From the NCBI GenBank assembly GCA_964512305.1, contig CAZEIW010000174.1, positions 1-37,008 of the forward strand: 37,008 bases of DNA. The letters run 5' to 3'. The DNA comes from CAZEIW01 sp964512305. Its GTDB lineage: Bacteria > Pseudomonadota > Gammaproteobacteria > Burkholderiales > Burkholderiaceae_F. Position 1 is the stretch's first letter. Each line of letters starts with the position of its first letter. Under the pieces are notes generated by a model that was not told where the DNA came from, did not search any database, and worked only from the letters and a program-made list of their open reading frames with translations. The position numbers and the translations under genes were made by a program. Positions 8,670 through 19,799 of the stretch are shown here, one piece after another.

Positions 8670-9116
8670 CAAAGCACGCCAGATCGGCGCCACGCCGAAG
8701 ACCCCCGTCCCGCCAGCGAGGAATTGATGATCTCGCTGCTGCAGGCTGCGCATGCGCTCGAGAAGCGGCGCGAGGATGCCTTGAGCGAGGTCGGCCTGTC
8801 GGGTCCCAAGTTCGGCGTGCTGACCCATCTGGTGCAGGCGGGCGAGCCGCTGAACCTGAGCGAGTGCGCCTCGAAGATGACGTGCGTGCGCTCGAACATC
8901 ACCCAGCTGATCGACCGGCTCGAAGCCGATGGGCTGGTGCAGCGGGTCGAGGACCCGGTGGATCGCCGCGCGGTCAGGGCGGCCATCACGCCGCTCGGCA
9001 AGCAGCGCCAGGTTGCGGGTGCGCAGCAGGTCGAGAAGGTTCGCCAGGAGTTCGCGAACGCTCTGTCAGGGATCGACCAGTCCGCGCTCAGGCATGCGCT
9101 CTCGGCGATCCGCTAG
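8664..9116 (+). CDS. MarR-family transcriptional regulator
   Basis: This is a 150-residue winged-helix regulator. The recognition region LSECASKMTCVRSNITQLIDRLEADGLVQR, with the wing VEDPVDRRAVRAAITPLGK, is the MarR signature (DRLE..GLV.R...DRRA). The N-terminal helix (EELMISLLQAAHALEKRRE) would form the dimer interface. A single Cys sits in the recognition helix (MTCVRSN), so redox sensing is conceivable but not shown. The gene has its own promoter and a palindrome over its ATG, suggesting autorepression. A second near-identical site lies in front of the next small gene, which it probably also controls. The AhpD-like gene upstream is a further possible target. The ligand is unknown. Confidence 0.93.
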   Translation: MNQSTPDRRHAEDPRPASEELMISLLQAAHALEKRREDALSEVGLSGPKFGVLTHLVQAGEPLNLSECASKMTCVRSNITQLIDRLEADGLVQRVEDPVDRRAVRAAITPLGKQRQVAGAQQVEKVRQEFANALSGIDQSALRHALSAIR

Positions 9117-9139
9117 ACAGCCTTTTTTTTGACCCGATG

Positions 9140-9153
9140 ATGCATATATGAAT
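9140..9153. promoter_or_regulatory. Second copy of the MarR-type operator
   Basis: ATGCATATATGAAT matches the palindrome at 8656-8669 in 13 of 14 positions, including an identical 11-bp core, CATATATGAAT. It lies just after a TTGACC (9129-9134), a possible -35, and before the ribosome-binding site of the small downstream gene. Confidence 0.6.
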
Positions 9154-9205
9154 GTTTCAGGAGAGAACCAAGGTCCGTGATCCTGGGGATTCGAAGGAGA
9201 GTGCC

Positions 9206-9382
9206 GTGATAGCAACCTCGCGCCTTGCCCTGAAGTACCTGTTCTATCTTGCTGCGTTGATCCTGCTGCCGGGTGCTCTGATCGGAGCTCCGATTCTGTG
9301 GTGGATCGGCCGTCGAAACGGCGGCAGCGGCGGGCGGCCCGCGACCCGCGCCAACCGCACCCTGTGGTCGTCGTGCGGATGA
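9206..9382 (+). CDS. Small single-span membrane protein (58 residues)
   Basis: This is a short reading frame behind a second MarR-type operator. The GTG at 9206 has AAGGAG (9194-9199) six bases upstream and gives VIATSRLALKYLFYLAALI. An in-frame ATG at 9152 would add 18 polar residues but has no ribosome-binding site. One strong membrane helix covers about residues 7-34, followed by a basic, Gly/Arg-rich tail. I recognise no family. Its short length in a GC-rich genome means chance cannot be excluded, but the ribosome-binding site, the membrane helix and the operator together support a real gene. It ends 13 bp before the convergent DUF3455 gene. Confidence 0.5.
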   Translation: MIATSRLALKYLFYLAALILLPGALIGAPILWWIGRRNGGSGGRPATRANRTLWSSCG

Positions 9383-9395
9383 GCGTTCGCGGCCT

Positions 9396-9920
9396 CTACT
9401 GCTGCTGGCCCCAGAACACATACACCGCGCGGTACGGAACTTCGAGCACCTCGCCGGCGCTGGCGCACGGGCCGGAAGGCGCGGAGCCGCCGGCGGTATA
9501 CAGGCGCTGAACCGCGCTGACCCGGTCGAACCGGCCCGGGACGCCTGCCGACTCGGTTTTCAGCAAGAGCCAGACGATCGCCGTCGGGTCGGGCGACGCG
9601 GCACGCGCGACGACCTTGCCCGTGATCCTGCTCCCGTCCACCGCTTCCCACGTCGGGCCTGCGTAGTGCTTGCCGGCAGGCTGCCCGCCGGTCTCGGTCA
9701 GGGCGGCACGCGGTGCCTCGAGACCCCACACCGCCGCGGCGTCGGCAGCCCCGTCCTTCGGACGGGCGCAGCGATAGATCTGCACCCCGTCCGCATTCAG
9801 CTCGGCCATCCGCACAAGGCCGGCTGGCGGCATCAGGTTCTGCGGAACGGGATCGGCGGCGTGCGCCAGGGGGGCGCCGATCGAAACCCAAGCGCAGGTC
9901 CCTACCCAAAGTGCTCGCAT
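9396..9920 (-). CDS. Secreted DUF3455-family protein
   Basis: The 174-residue protein starts MRALWVGTCAWVSIGAPLAHA, a clear Sec signal peptide with an AHA-A cleavage site. The mature part shows the DUF3455 pattern: GVQIYRC, W.LEAPRA.L, GKHYAGPTWEAVDGS, AIVWLLL and a C-terminal VPYRAVYVFW. The family is secreted, of unknown function, and found in bacteria and fungi. The ATG at 9920 has GGAG upstream; an ATG at 9932 adds four residues. It lies 51 bp after the MoaD-like gene on the same strand, so it may be the last gene of that unit, although its job outside the cytoplasm makes a direct link unclear. Confidence 0.82.
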   Translation of the reverse strand: MRALWVGTCAWVSIGAPLAHAADPVPQNLMPPAGLVRMAELNADGVQIYRCARPKDGAADAAAVWGLEAPRAALTETGGQPAGKHYAGPTWEAVDGSRITGKVVARAASPDPTAIVWLLLKTESAGVPGRFDRVSAVQRLYTAGGSAPSGPCASAGEVLEVPYRAVYVFWGQQQ

Positions 9921-9971
9921 TGAAGTCTCCATCGAGACAACGGCAGCGGCCCGTGCCGGGGCGCCGGGGCG

Positions 9972-10229
9972 TCAACCTCCGCTCAGCGCCTGGACGATAT
10001 GCAGCTCATCGTCGGGACGCAGCGGCTGCGCCAGATCGAACGTCTGGTCGCCGTTGACGAAGAAGCGGATGTGCCTGCGCATCCGGTCCTGCTCGTCGAT
10101 CATGCGGAAGCGGATTCCCGGGAACCGGCGGTCCAGGTCGGCGACGACGGCGGCCAGCGTGGAGCCGCTCGCTTCGACCTGCCGCTGTCCGGTGTACGAC
10201 CGCAGCGACGTCGGAATCAGCACGTTCAT
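9972..10229 (-). CDS. MoaD/ThiS-family ubiquitin-like sulfur carrier
   Basis: This 85-residue beta-grasp protein begins MNVLIPTSLRSYTGQ and ends HIVQALSGG. The terminal Gly-Gly is the tail that E1-like enzymes (MoeB, ThiF) adenylate and thiolate in MoaD and ThiS. FFVNGDQTFDLAQPLRPDDELHIV matches the last strands of the family. It differs from MoaD proper in having no moaE, moaA or moeB nearby, and from ThiS in having no thiG. It starts 18 bp after the stop of the BNR propeller gene and is almost certainly cotranscribed with it. A role as a sulfur carrier or protein modifier for that partner is inference. Confidence 0.88.
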   Translation of the reverse strand: MNVLIPTSLRSYTGQRQVEASGSTLAAVVADLDRRFPGIRFRMIDEQDRMRRHIRFFVNGDQTFDLAQPLRPDDELHIVQALSGG

Positions 10230-10247
10230 CGGACCGCCGTCGTGCGG

Positions 10248-11462
10248 TTACGCCGGTTCGCCCGCCTCCACCGCGTAGATCTCGGGAAGATGGCGCGCGA
10301 TGCAGGTCCAGCGAGCGCCTTCGTCCCGGCTCATCCAAAGCTCGCCGCTCGTCGTGCCGAAATACAGGCCGACGGGATCGTGCGCGTCCGAGGTCATCGC
10401 CTGCCGCTTCACGGTCCACCACGCCTGCTGCGCCGGCATGCCGGCGTCGCAGCGCTGCCAGGACACGCCGCCGTTTCGCGTCACGTACACGGACGGAATT
10501 CCGTCAGGGCTCGTGCGCGGCCAGACGCTGGTGCCATCCATCGGGAATACCCACGCGGTATCGGCATCGCGCGGGTGCACCACCATCGGAAAACCGATGT
10601 CGCCGGTCCGCTTCGGCATCTTCTTCCCGATCCGCACCCATTCGCCGGCGGGCCGATCGATCCGGTAGATCCCGCAGTGATTCTGCTGGTACAGCCGGTC
10701 AGGCCTGCTCGGGCACAGCCGCACGCAGTGCGGGTCGTGAAACACGAGATTGGCGGGGTCGAATCCCTCGACGACTTCCAGGCCCTTCACGAGCGGGGTC
10801 CAGGTGCGCCCACGATCGGTCGACTCGTGCACGCCGCCGCCCGACATGCCGAAGTACAGGTGCGCGGGATCGCGCGGGTCGACGATGATCGAGTGCAGCT
10901 TCGGGCCGTCGGGTGTGCCGTCCTGGACCTGCCCCATCCACGTGCGGAACTGCGGGTCGTCGTTGATGACCGAAAACGGCTCCCAGGTCGCGCCGCCGTC
11001 GTCGGAGCGGAACAGCCCCTGCGGCGAAGTTCCCGCGTACCACGCACCGGTCTCGCTGGCGTGCGCCGGAGCGAGCCAGAACGTATGGTCGACCGCGCGC
11101 CCCGGCTCCCCTCCCGGCGGCGCCTTGGCAAACGCGGGCGGCCGTGCCGCCTCTTTCCAGGTGCGGCCCAGATTGGTCGAGCGAAAGACGGTCGGCCCGA
11201 GATGCCCCGTCTTGGCCGCGGCCAGCAGCGTGCGCCCGTCGCGCGGGTCGAGCACGACGTGGCTGACCATATGGCCCAGGAAGTGCGGCCCGTCGACGCG
11301 CCAGCTCCTGCGCGCGGCATCGCCGTGCAGCAGCCATGCGCCCTTGCGCGTCGCGACCAGAACGAGCGCGCGGCGCGCCGGCCGCTTGCGCGCGGCGGGC
11401 TTTGCCCGTCCCGCGGGTTCGGGTGTCCGCGCCGCCGACTTGCGGGTGGTGGTCGCCATCAT
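10248..11462 (-). CDS. BNR/Asp-box beta-propeller (WD40/YVTN-like, sialidase-fold) protein
   Basis: The protein has 404 residues. Five Asp-box (S-x-D-x-G-x-x-W) repeats are visible: FRSTNLGRTW, FRSDDGGATW, HESTDRGRTW, YVTRNGGVSW and WMSRDEGARW. These are typical of sialidase-like and Vps10-like propellers. The first 35 residues are Lys/Arg/Ala/Pro-rich with no signal peptide, so the protein is probably cytoplasmic, unlike true secreted sialidases. I see no sialidase Arg triad, so a glycosidase role should not be assumed. Two ATGs lie side by side; the second (11459) is better placed after AGGAG. It is followed at 18 bp by the MoaD-like gene. A -10-like TAGAAT lies at 11516-11521. Function is unknown. 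Confidence 0.85.
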   Translation of the reverse strand: MMATTTRKSAARTPEPAGRAKPAARKRPARRALVLVATRKGAWLLHGDAARRSWRVDGPHFLGHMVSHVVLDPRDGRTLLAAAKTGHLGPTVFRSTNLGRTWKEAARPPAFAKAPPGGEPGRAVDHTFWLAPAHASETGAWYAGTSPQGLFRSDDGGATWEPFSVINDDPQFRTWMGQVQDGTPDGPKLHSIIVDPRDPAHLYFGMSGGGVHESTDRGRTWTPLVKGLEVVEGFDPANLVFHDPHCVRLCPSRPDRLYQQNHCGIYRIDRPAGEWVRIGKKMPKRTGDIGFPMVVHPRDADTAWVFPMDGTSVWPRTSPDGIPSVYVTRNGGVSWQRCDAGMPAQQAWWTVKRQAMTSDAHDPVGLYFGTTSGELWMSRDEGARWTCIARHLPEIYAVEAGEPA

Positions 11463-11480
11463 GCACTCCTCGTCGCTGCG

Positions 11481-11497
11481 ATGCCGGCCGCCGGCAT
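11481..11497. repeat. Perfect 8-bp inverted repeat upstream of the BNR gene
   Basis: ATGCCGGC-C-GCCGGCAT is a perfect inverted repeat with a one-base centre, between the -10-like TAGAAT and the BNR start codon. It could be an operator or part of the 5' leader. Confidence 0.4.
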
Positions 11498-11528
11498 GGG
11501 GTCGATGGGGCGCTCATTCTAACTGCGG

Positions 11529-11567
11529 GCCTGCTTCGCGCGCCCCTACGGGGCGCGCTTCGCAGGC
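11529..11567. repeat. Long GC-rich hairpin in the divergent BNR / 83-residue gene interval
   Basis: GCCTGC and GCAGGC enclose an inner perfect 9-bp stem, GCGCGCCCC / GGGGCGCGC, with a TAC loop; symmetric TTC internal loops separate the two. It lies between divergent genes, so it is not an ordinary terminator. It covers the region where the -35 of the BNR promoter would be. Confidence 0.6.
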
Positions 11568-11583
11568 GGGTATCTTTGGCGGC

Positions 11584-11834
11584 ATGACCCTCGAAGTCGA
11601 GTGCTACGCGGGCTACCGCGGCGAGCAGGAACCCGTTGCGTTCCGTCTCGGGAGCCGACGGCTCGCGGTGCTGGCGATCGTCGATCGGTGGGTGTCCCCA
11701 CAGCGGCGCTGGTTCAAGGTCGACGCGGACGACGGCGACGTCTACGTGCTCCGTCACGACGAGGCGACCGGACAATGGGACCTCGCGGCCTTCAGGCGCG
11801 GCGCCGGCGGACCGCGCGGCGCTATGCTTTCGTG

Positions 11835-11835
<1 letters not shown>
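11584..11835 (+). CDS. 83-residue conserved-looking protein coupled to lhr
   Basis: MTLEVECYAGYRGEQEPVAF opens a compact beta-rich protein with alternating charged and hydrophobic residues (RLAVLAIVDRW, WFKVDADDGDVYVLRHDEAT, QWDLAAFR). The layout, with W-x-x-x-x-x-W-F-x-V followed by an acidic turn, resembles small DUF6504-type proteins, but I am not sure of that assignment. Its TGA overlaps the lhr ATG by one base (TGATG), so translation of lhr is probably coupled to it. This suggests a role connected with the helicase, perhaps in DNA repair. The ATG follows a TATCTT -10-like box at 11571, so its leader would be very short. Confidence 0.7.
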
Positions 11836-16301
<4,466 letters not shown>

Positions 16302-16305
16302 AGCT

Positions 16306-16332
16306 CCCCTCTCCCGCGAAGCGGGAGAGGGG
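16306..16332. terminator. Perfect 12-bp hairpin between convergent lhr and crotonase genes
   Basis: CCCCTCTCCCGC-GAA-GCGGGAGAGGGG lies 4 bases after the lhr stop and 9 bases before the end of the convergent crotonase gene. It has no T-tract, so it may work as a bidirectional, Rho-assisted block or mRNA-end stabiliser. The same element occurs at 36868-36891 and as half copies at 6427 and 36904, so it is also a dispersed repeat. Confidence 0.65.
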
Positions 16333-16341
16333 GAACTGCCG

Positions 16342-17157
16342 CTAGTCGCCGAACTTCGGCGCCCGCTTCTCCGCCATCGCCCGGCCCGCCTCGACCAGAT
16401 CCTTCGACAGCAGCATCGCGGCGTTCCAGGTGGCGATGTAGTTCAAACCGTCGGCGACCGGATGGTCGCGGGCGTACGTGATCATCTCCTTGCAGCCGCG
16501 GATTGCCAGCGGCGACTTGGCCGCGATCACGGCCGCGATCTCGCGCACGCCGGCCTGCAACGCCTCGGCCGAGTCGAACGCGCGGTTGACCAGGCGCATC
16601 GCGACCGCCTCGGCGGCGTCGAAGCTGCGGCCGGTGTAGGCGAGCTCGCGCGCGATGCCCTCGCCGACCAGGCGCGGCAGGCGCTGCAGCGTGCCGACGT
16701 CGGCCGTCATGCCGACGTCGATCTCCCTGACCGAGAAACGCGCATCGGCCGCGCAGTAGCGCATGTCGCAGGCGGTGATCATGTCGATGCCGCCGCCGAT
16801 GCAGGCGCCGTGGATCGCGGCCAGCACGGGCTTGCGGCAGCGTTCGATCGACGAAAGGCAGTCCTGGAGGTCCAGGATCACGCGGCGCAGCTTCTCGCGC
16901 GCGCGCGCTTCGTCCTCGTCTGCGATCAGCGGCCCGAGCGACGCGAGCATCGCGAGGTCGATCCCGCTGGTGAAGTGCCGGCCCGCGCCGCGCAGGATCA
17001 CGCAGCGAACCTGCGGCGTGGCGTCGGCCCACTGCATTGCGGACCGCATCTCCTGCCACATCTTCTCTTCCATCGCATTGGCCCGCTCCGGCCGGTTCAG
17101 CGTGACCGTGGCCACGTGCCCTGCCAGCTCGACCTGGATCGTCTCGTGCTGCGTCAT
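16342..17157 (-). CDS. Crotonase-family enzyme, probable delta(3,5)-delta(2,4)-dienoyl-CoA isomerase
   Basis: The 271-residue protein has the crotonase fold: HFTSGIDLAML (first oxyanion-hole segment) and IHGACIGGGIDMITACD. The three carboxylates of dienoyl-CoA isomerase are present with the right spacing: D125 (GGGID), E145 (REID) and D153 (ADVG), 20 and 8 apart, exactly as D176/E196/D204 in the rat enzyme ECH1. The following VGTLQRLPRLVG, and YARDHPVADGLNYIATWNAAML near the end, also match ECH1. It would shift double bonds during beta-oxidation of odd-position unsaturated fatty acids. An ordinary enoyl-CoA hydratase would have Glu pairs in other positions. It lies 42 bp after the DUF4010 gene on the same strand. 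Confidence 0.87.
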   Translation of the reverse strand: MTQHETIQVELAGHVATVTLNRPERANAMEEKMWQEMRSAMQWADATPQVRCVILRGAGRHFTSGIDLAMLASLGPLIADEDEARAREKLRRVILDLQDCLSSIERCRKPVLAAIHGACIGGGIDMITACDMRYCAADARFSVREIDVGMTADVGTLQRLPRLVGEGIARELAYTGRSFDAAEAVAMRLVNRAFDSAEALQAGVREIAAVIAAKSPLAIRGCKEMITYARDHPVADGLNYIATWNAAMLLSKDLVEAGRAMAEKRAPKFGD

Positions 17158-17199
17158 CGCATCCCTCCTCCGGCGGCGGCCGCGCGGGCCGCGTGGCTC

Positions 17200-18462
17200 T
17201 TATCTCAGCAAGGGAGTCAGCCCCAGCGCCGCGAAAGCGGCCAGCAGCAGCAGGCTCTGCCTGCCGGTCTGCTGCGAGGCGAGGTACCAGGCGTAGACGC
17301 CCTTGACCAGATTGTTGCTCGCCGCCGCGATCAGGATCGCATTGCCGGCGACGTCGAGCGAGGTCGATGCCCCGCCCGCCTGCGTCATGCCCATGATGAA
17401 CGGATCGACGTCGGTGACGCCCATGATCGCCGCCAGCGAGTAGACGCCCGAGTTGCCGAGGTATTCGATCGCCAGATGGGTCGCGACCAGCATCGCCACG
17501 AACAGCGCCGCGAACAGGAACGCCGCCCTCAATTCCAGCGGATTGCTAGGCTCGAAGTCCCTTACCGCATCGCCCGGGCGCGGCCGCGCCCGGCGCGACC
17601 ACAGCCAGCCCGCGAGGATCGCCAGGCCGCCGAGCGCGAGGAACGGCGGGCCGAGGGCGAGCATGAGGCCGCGGTTGAAGATCGCGAGCAGCGCCGCAAG
17701 ACGCAGATACATCATGCCGCACGCCATCAGGATCGCGCCCGAGAACAGGTGCGGCGGCTGGTCGCCCGACGCGCGCCTGGCCAGCACGACGGTCGTCACC
17801 GTGGACGAATAGGCGCCGCCCAGCACCGACGCCAGCAGGACGCCGCCCTCGCCGCGGGTCCACCGCTGCAGCACGTAGCTCGCGTACGAAACCGCGCTGA
17901 CCGCCACCACGACCAGCCAGGTCTTGAACGGGTTGAGCAGGAAAGGGGTGAGATCGGCGTTCGGCAGGATCGGCAGGATCACGGCCGTCAGCAGCAGGAA
18001 CTTCGTGAACGTGAAGATGTCGTCCGGCGCGATGCGCTGCGTCAGACCCTCCAGCACGACCTTCATCTGAAGCAGCAGCATCGTCACGACGCTGATCGTC
18101 GTCGCGATCCAGAAGTCCCCGTGATAGACGAGCGCGCCCACGACGTAGGTGATCAGGCCCGCCATCTCCGAAGTCACGCCTGGCAGTCCGCCGGCCGCGA
18201 CCTTGTGCCAGTACGACAGCAGCAGGAACACCGCGACCACGACGAAGCCCACGATCTGGATCGCGGCAACGCCGCCGGACAGGAATCCCACCGCGTAGGC
18301 GATCAGCCCGATCAGCGGAAACGTGCGCACGCCGCCGAAGGCGAAGCGCTCGGCCCCGGCCTTGCGCTCCTCGCGCTCGAGGCCGATCAGGAACGACAGG
18401 AACAGCACCAGCACGATGTTCAGCGCATCGGGCGGCAGCCACTTGTCGAGGGCTTGGGGCAT
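17200..18462 (-). CDS. MgtC/SapB-DUF4010 family membrane protein
   Basis: The 420-residue protein has about 11-13 membrane helices. The N-terminal part (LFLSFLIGLEREERKAG, FGGVRTFPLIGLIAYAVG) is the MgtC/SapB motif with its conserved GLERE and R-T-F/H-x-L-x-G. The C-terminal half (LLLTAVILPILPN, GGAYSSTVTTVVLAR, ASNNLVKGVYAW) is DUF4010. Family members are inner-membrane proteins of uncertain function, proposed to act in ion handling or stress. I chose the ATG at 18462 (MPQALDKWLPPDALN) because upstream residues are polar and arginine-rich. A TATAAA -10-like box is at 18520-18525. It precedes the dienoyl-CoA isomerase gene; no functional link is known to me. Confidence 0.88.
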   Translation of the reverse strand: MPQALDKWLPPDALNIVLVLFLSFLIGLEREERKAGAERFAFGGVRTFPLIGLIAYAVGFLSGGVAAIQIVGFVVVAVFLLLSYWHKVAAGGLPGVTSEMAGLITYVVGALVYHGDFWIATTISVVTMLLLQMKVVLEGLTQRIAPDDIFTFTKFLLLTAVILPILPNADLTPFLLNPFKTWLVVVAVSAVSYASYVLQRWTRGEGGVLLASVLGGAYSSTVTTVVLARRASGDQPPHLFSGAILMACGMMYLRLAALLAIFNRGLMLALGPPFLALGGLAILAGWLWSRRARPRPGDAVRDFEPSNPLELRAAFLFAALFVAMLVATHLAIEYLGNSGVYSLAAIMGVTDVDPFIMGMTQAGGASTSLDVAGNAILIAAASNNLVKGVYAWYLASQQTGRQSLLLLAAFAALGLTPLLR

Positions 18463-18610
18463 GGTGACGTCGGTTCCGGCAGGCCGGCGCGGCGCCGGCG
18501 GATCGGCCGCCAAGCCGCCTTTATATCGCAGCTGAAGCCGGCACCGGCGGATCCGCATTGCTTGGTATCCTTTCCGGCCCTATCGCGACCACAAACCAGG
18601 GAGGTTCTCG

Positions 18611-19759
18611 ATGAATTCATCGCGCGTCGCCGCGCTCGCCGCCTGCTTCGCCTGCGCGACCGCGCTCGCAGGCGAGATCAAGGTCGGCGTTGCCGAGGCC
18701 CTCACCGGAGGTGCCGCGCAGTACGGCGTGGCGATCCGCAGCGGCCTCGAACTGGCCGCCGAGGAGATCAACGCCAGGGGAGGCGTGAACGGCAATACCT
18801 TGAAGCTCGTGATCGAGGACGAGCAGGGCAAGAAGGAAGAGGCCATCAACGTCTACAAGAAGCTGATCTTCCAGGACAAGGTGCTGATGATCTTCGGCCC
18901 GACGCTGTCCAACTCGATGTTCGCCGCCGGCCCGGTGGCCAACGCGGCCAGGGTGGTGGCCTTCGGCACGTCGAACACCGCCAACGGCATCACCGACATC
19001 GGCCCCTACATCTTCCGCAACTCGGTGATGGAGTCCGATGTGCTGCCGGTGACGGTGGCCTCGGCGGCCGGGCACTACAGGATCAAGAAGGTCGCGGTGA
19101 TTTACGGCAACGACGACGCCTTCACCAAGAGCGGCTACGACGTGTTCCGGAAGGTGCTGGAGGACCAGAAGATCCCCGTGACGGCCACCGAGACCTACGT
19201 CAAGGGCGACGTCGACTTCAAGGCCCAGCTGACCAAGATCAAGGCCGGCGATCCGGACGCCGTGGTCTGCTCCTGCCTCGCCGAGGAGGCCGCCAACATC
19301 ATGCTGCAGGCGCGCGGCCTCGGCATGAAGGCGCCTTTCATCGGCGGCAACGGCTTCAACTCGCCCAAGCTGTTCGAGATCTCCAAGGAGGCGGGCGAAG
19401 GCACTTTCGTCGGCAGCCCGTGGGCCAACACCAATCCCGCGCCGGCCAACCAGCATTTCGTCGCCGCCTACCGGCAGAAGTACGGCTCGGACCCGAACCA
19501 GTTCGCGGCCCAGGCCTACGATGCGATGAACATCGCGGCCGCCGCGCTGCAGGCGGTCAGGCTCTCCGGTAACCTCGAAGCCGACCGCCAGGCCTTGCGC
19601 GACGCGCTGCCGAAGGTCGGCATCGACGGCGCGACAGGGCCGTTCAGGTTCCGGCCGGCGGCCGGCAAGGACGGCAAGCCGGCCGGCTACGACGCGGAGC
19701 AGAAGCCGTTCATCTACATGATCCAGGGCGGCAAGTTCACGCTGTACGGCGGCCGGTAG
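18611..19759 (+). CDS. livK: Branched-chain amino acid-type ABC transporter, periplasmic binding protein
   Basis: This is the periplasmic ligand-binding component that delivers substrate to the LivHM permease. It is 382 residues, starting with a Sec signal peptide (MNSSRVAALAACFACATALA) and then GEIKVGVAEALTGGAAQYG, the usual Peripla_BP_6 opening. Further family marks are AAEEINARGGVNG, VIYGNDDAFTKSGYD and AQAYDAMNIAAAAL. The start has a good GGGAGG ribosome-binding site. It is the first gene of a complete livKHMGF operon. Such proteins bind leucine/isoleucine/valine but also aromatic acids, amides or urea; the ligand cannot be read from sequence, so the symbol denotes family position only. 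The 148-bp divergent gap upstream has no clear regulator site. Confidence 0.93.
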   Translation: MNSSRVAALAACFACATALAGEIKVGVAEALTGGAAQYGVAIRSGLELAAEEINARGGVNGNTLKLVIEDEQGKKEEAINVYKKLIFQDKVLMIFGPTLSNSMFAAGPVANAARVVAFGTSNTANGITDIGPYIFRNSVMESDVLPVTVASAAGHYRIKKVAVIYGNDDAFTKSGYDVFRKVLEDQKIPVTATETYVKGDVDFKAQLTKIKAGDPDAVVCSCLAEEAANIMLQARGLGMKAPFIGGNGFNSPKLFEISKEAGEGTFVGSPWANTNPAPANQHFVAAYRQKYGSDPNQFAAQAYDAMNIAAAALQAVRLSGNLEADRQALRDALPKVGIDGATGPFRFRPAAGKDGKPAGYDAEQKPFIYMIQGGKFTLYGGR

Positions 19760-19799
19760 GCGCGCGCCGCGAGGCGGGCATCCGGGGCACGGGGCGCCG

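Noticed and set aside
9117..9130. Run of eight T after the marR stop, as an intrinsic terminator
   Set aside because: Only a 3-bp stem can be drawn just before the T run, too weak for a Rho-independent terminator.
10248..11462. Calling the BNR protein a sialidase
   Set aside because: Asp boxes alone are structural; no signal peptide and no catalytic Arg triad were seen.
16462..19572. Long plus-strand open frame across the crotonase, DUF4010 and livK genes
   Set aside because: It crosses three well-identified genes and its product is Arg/Asp/Gln-rich without any motif.
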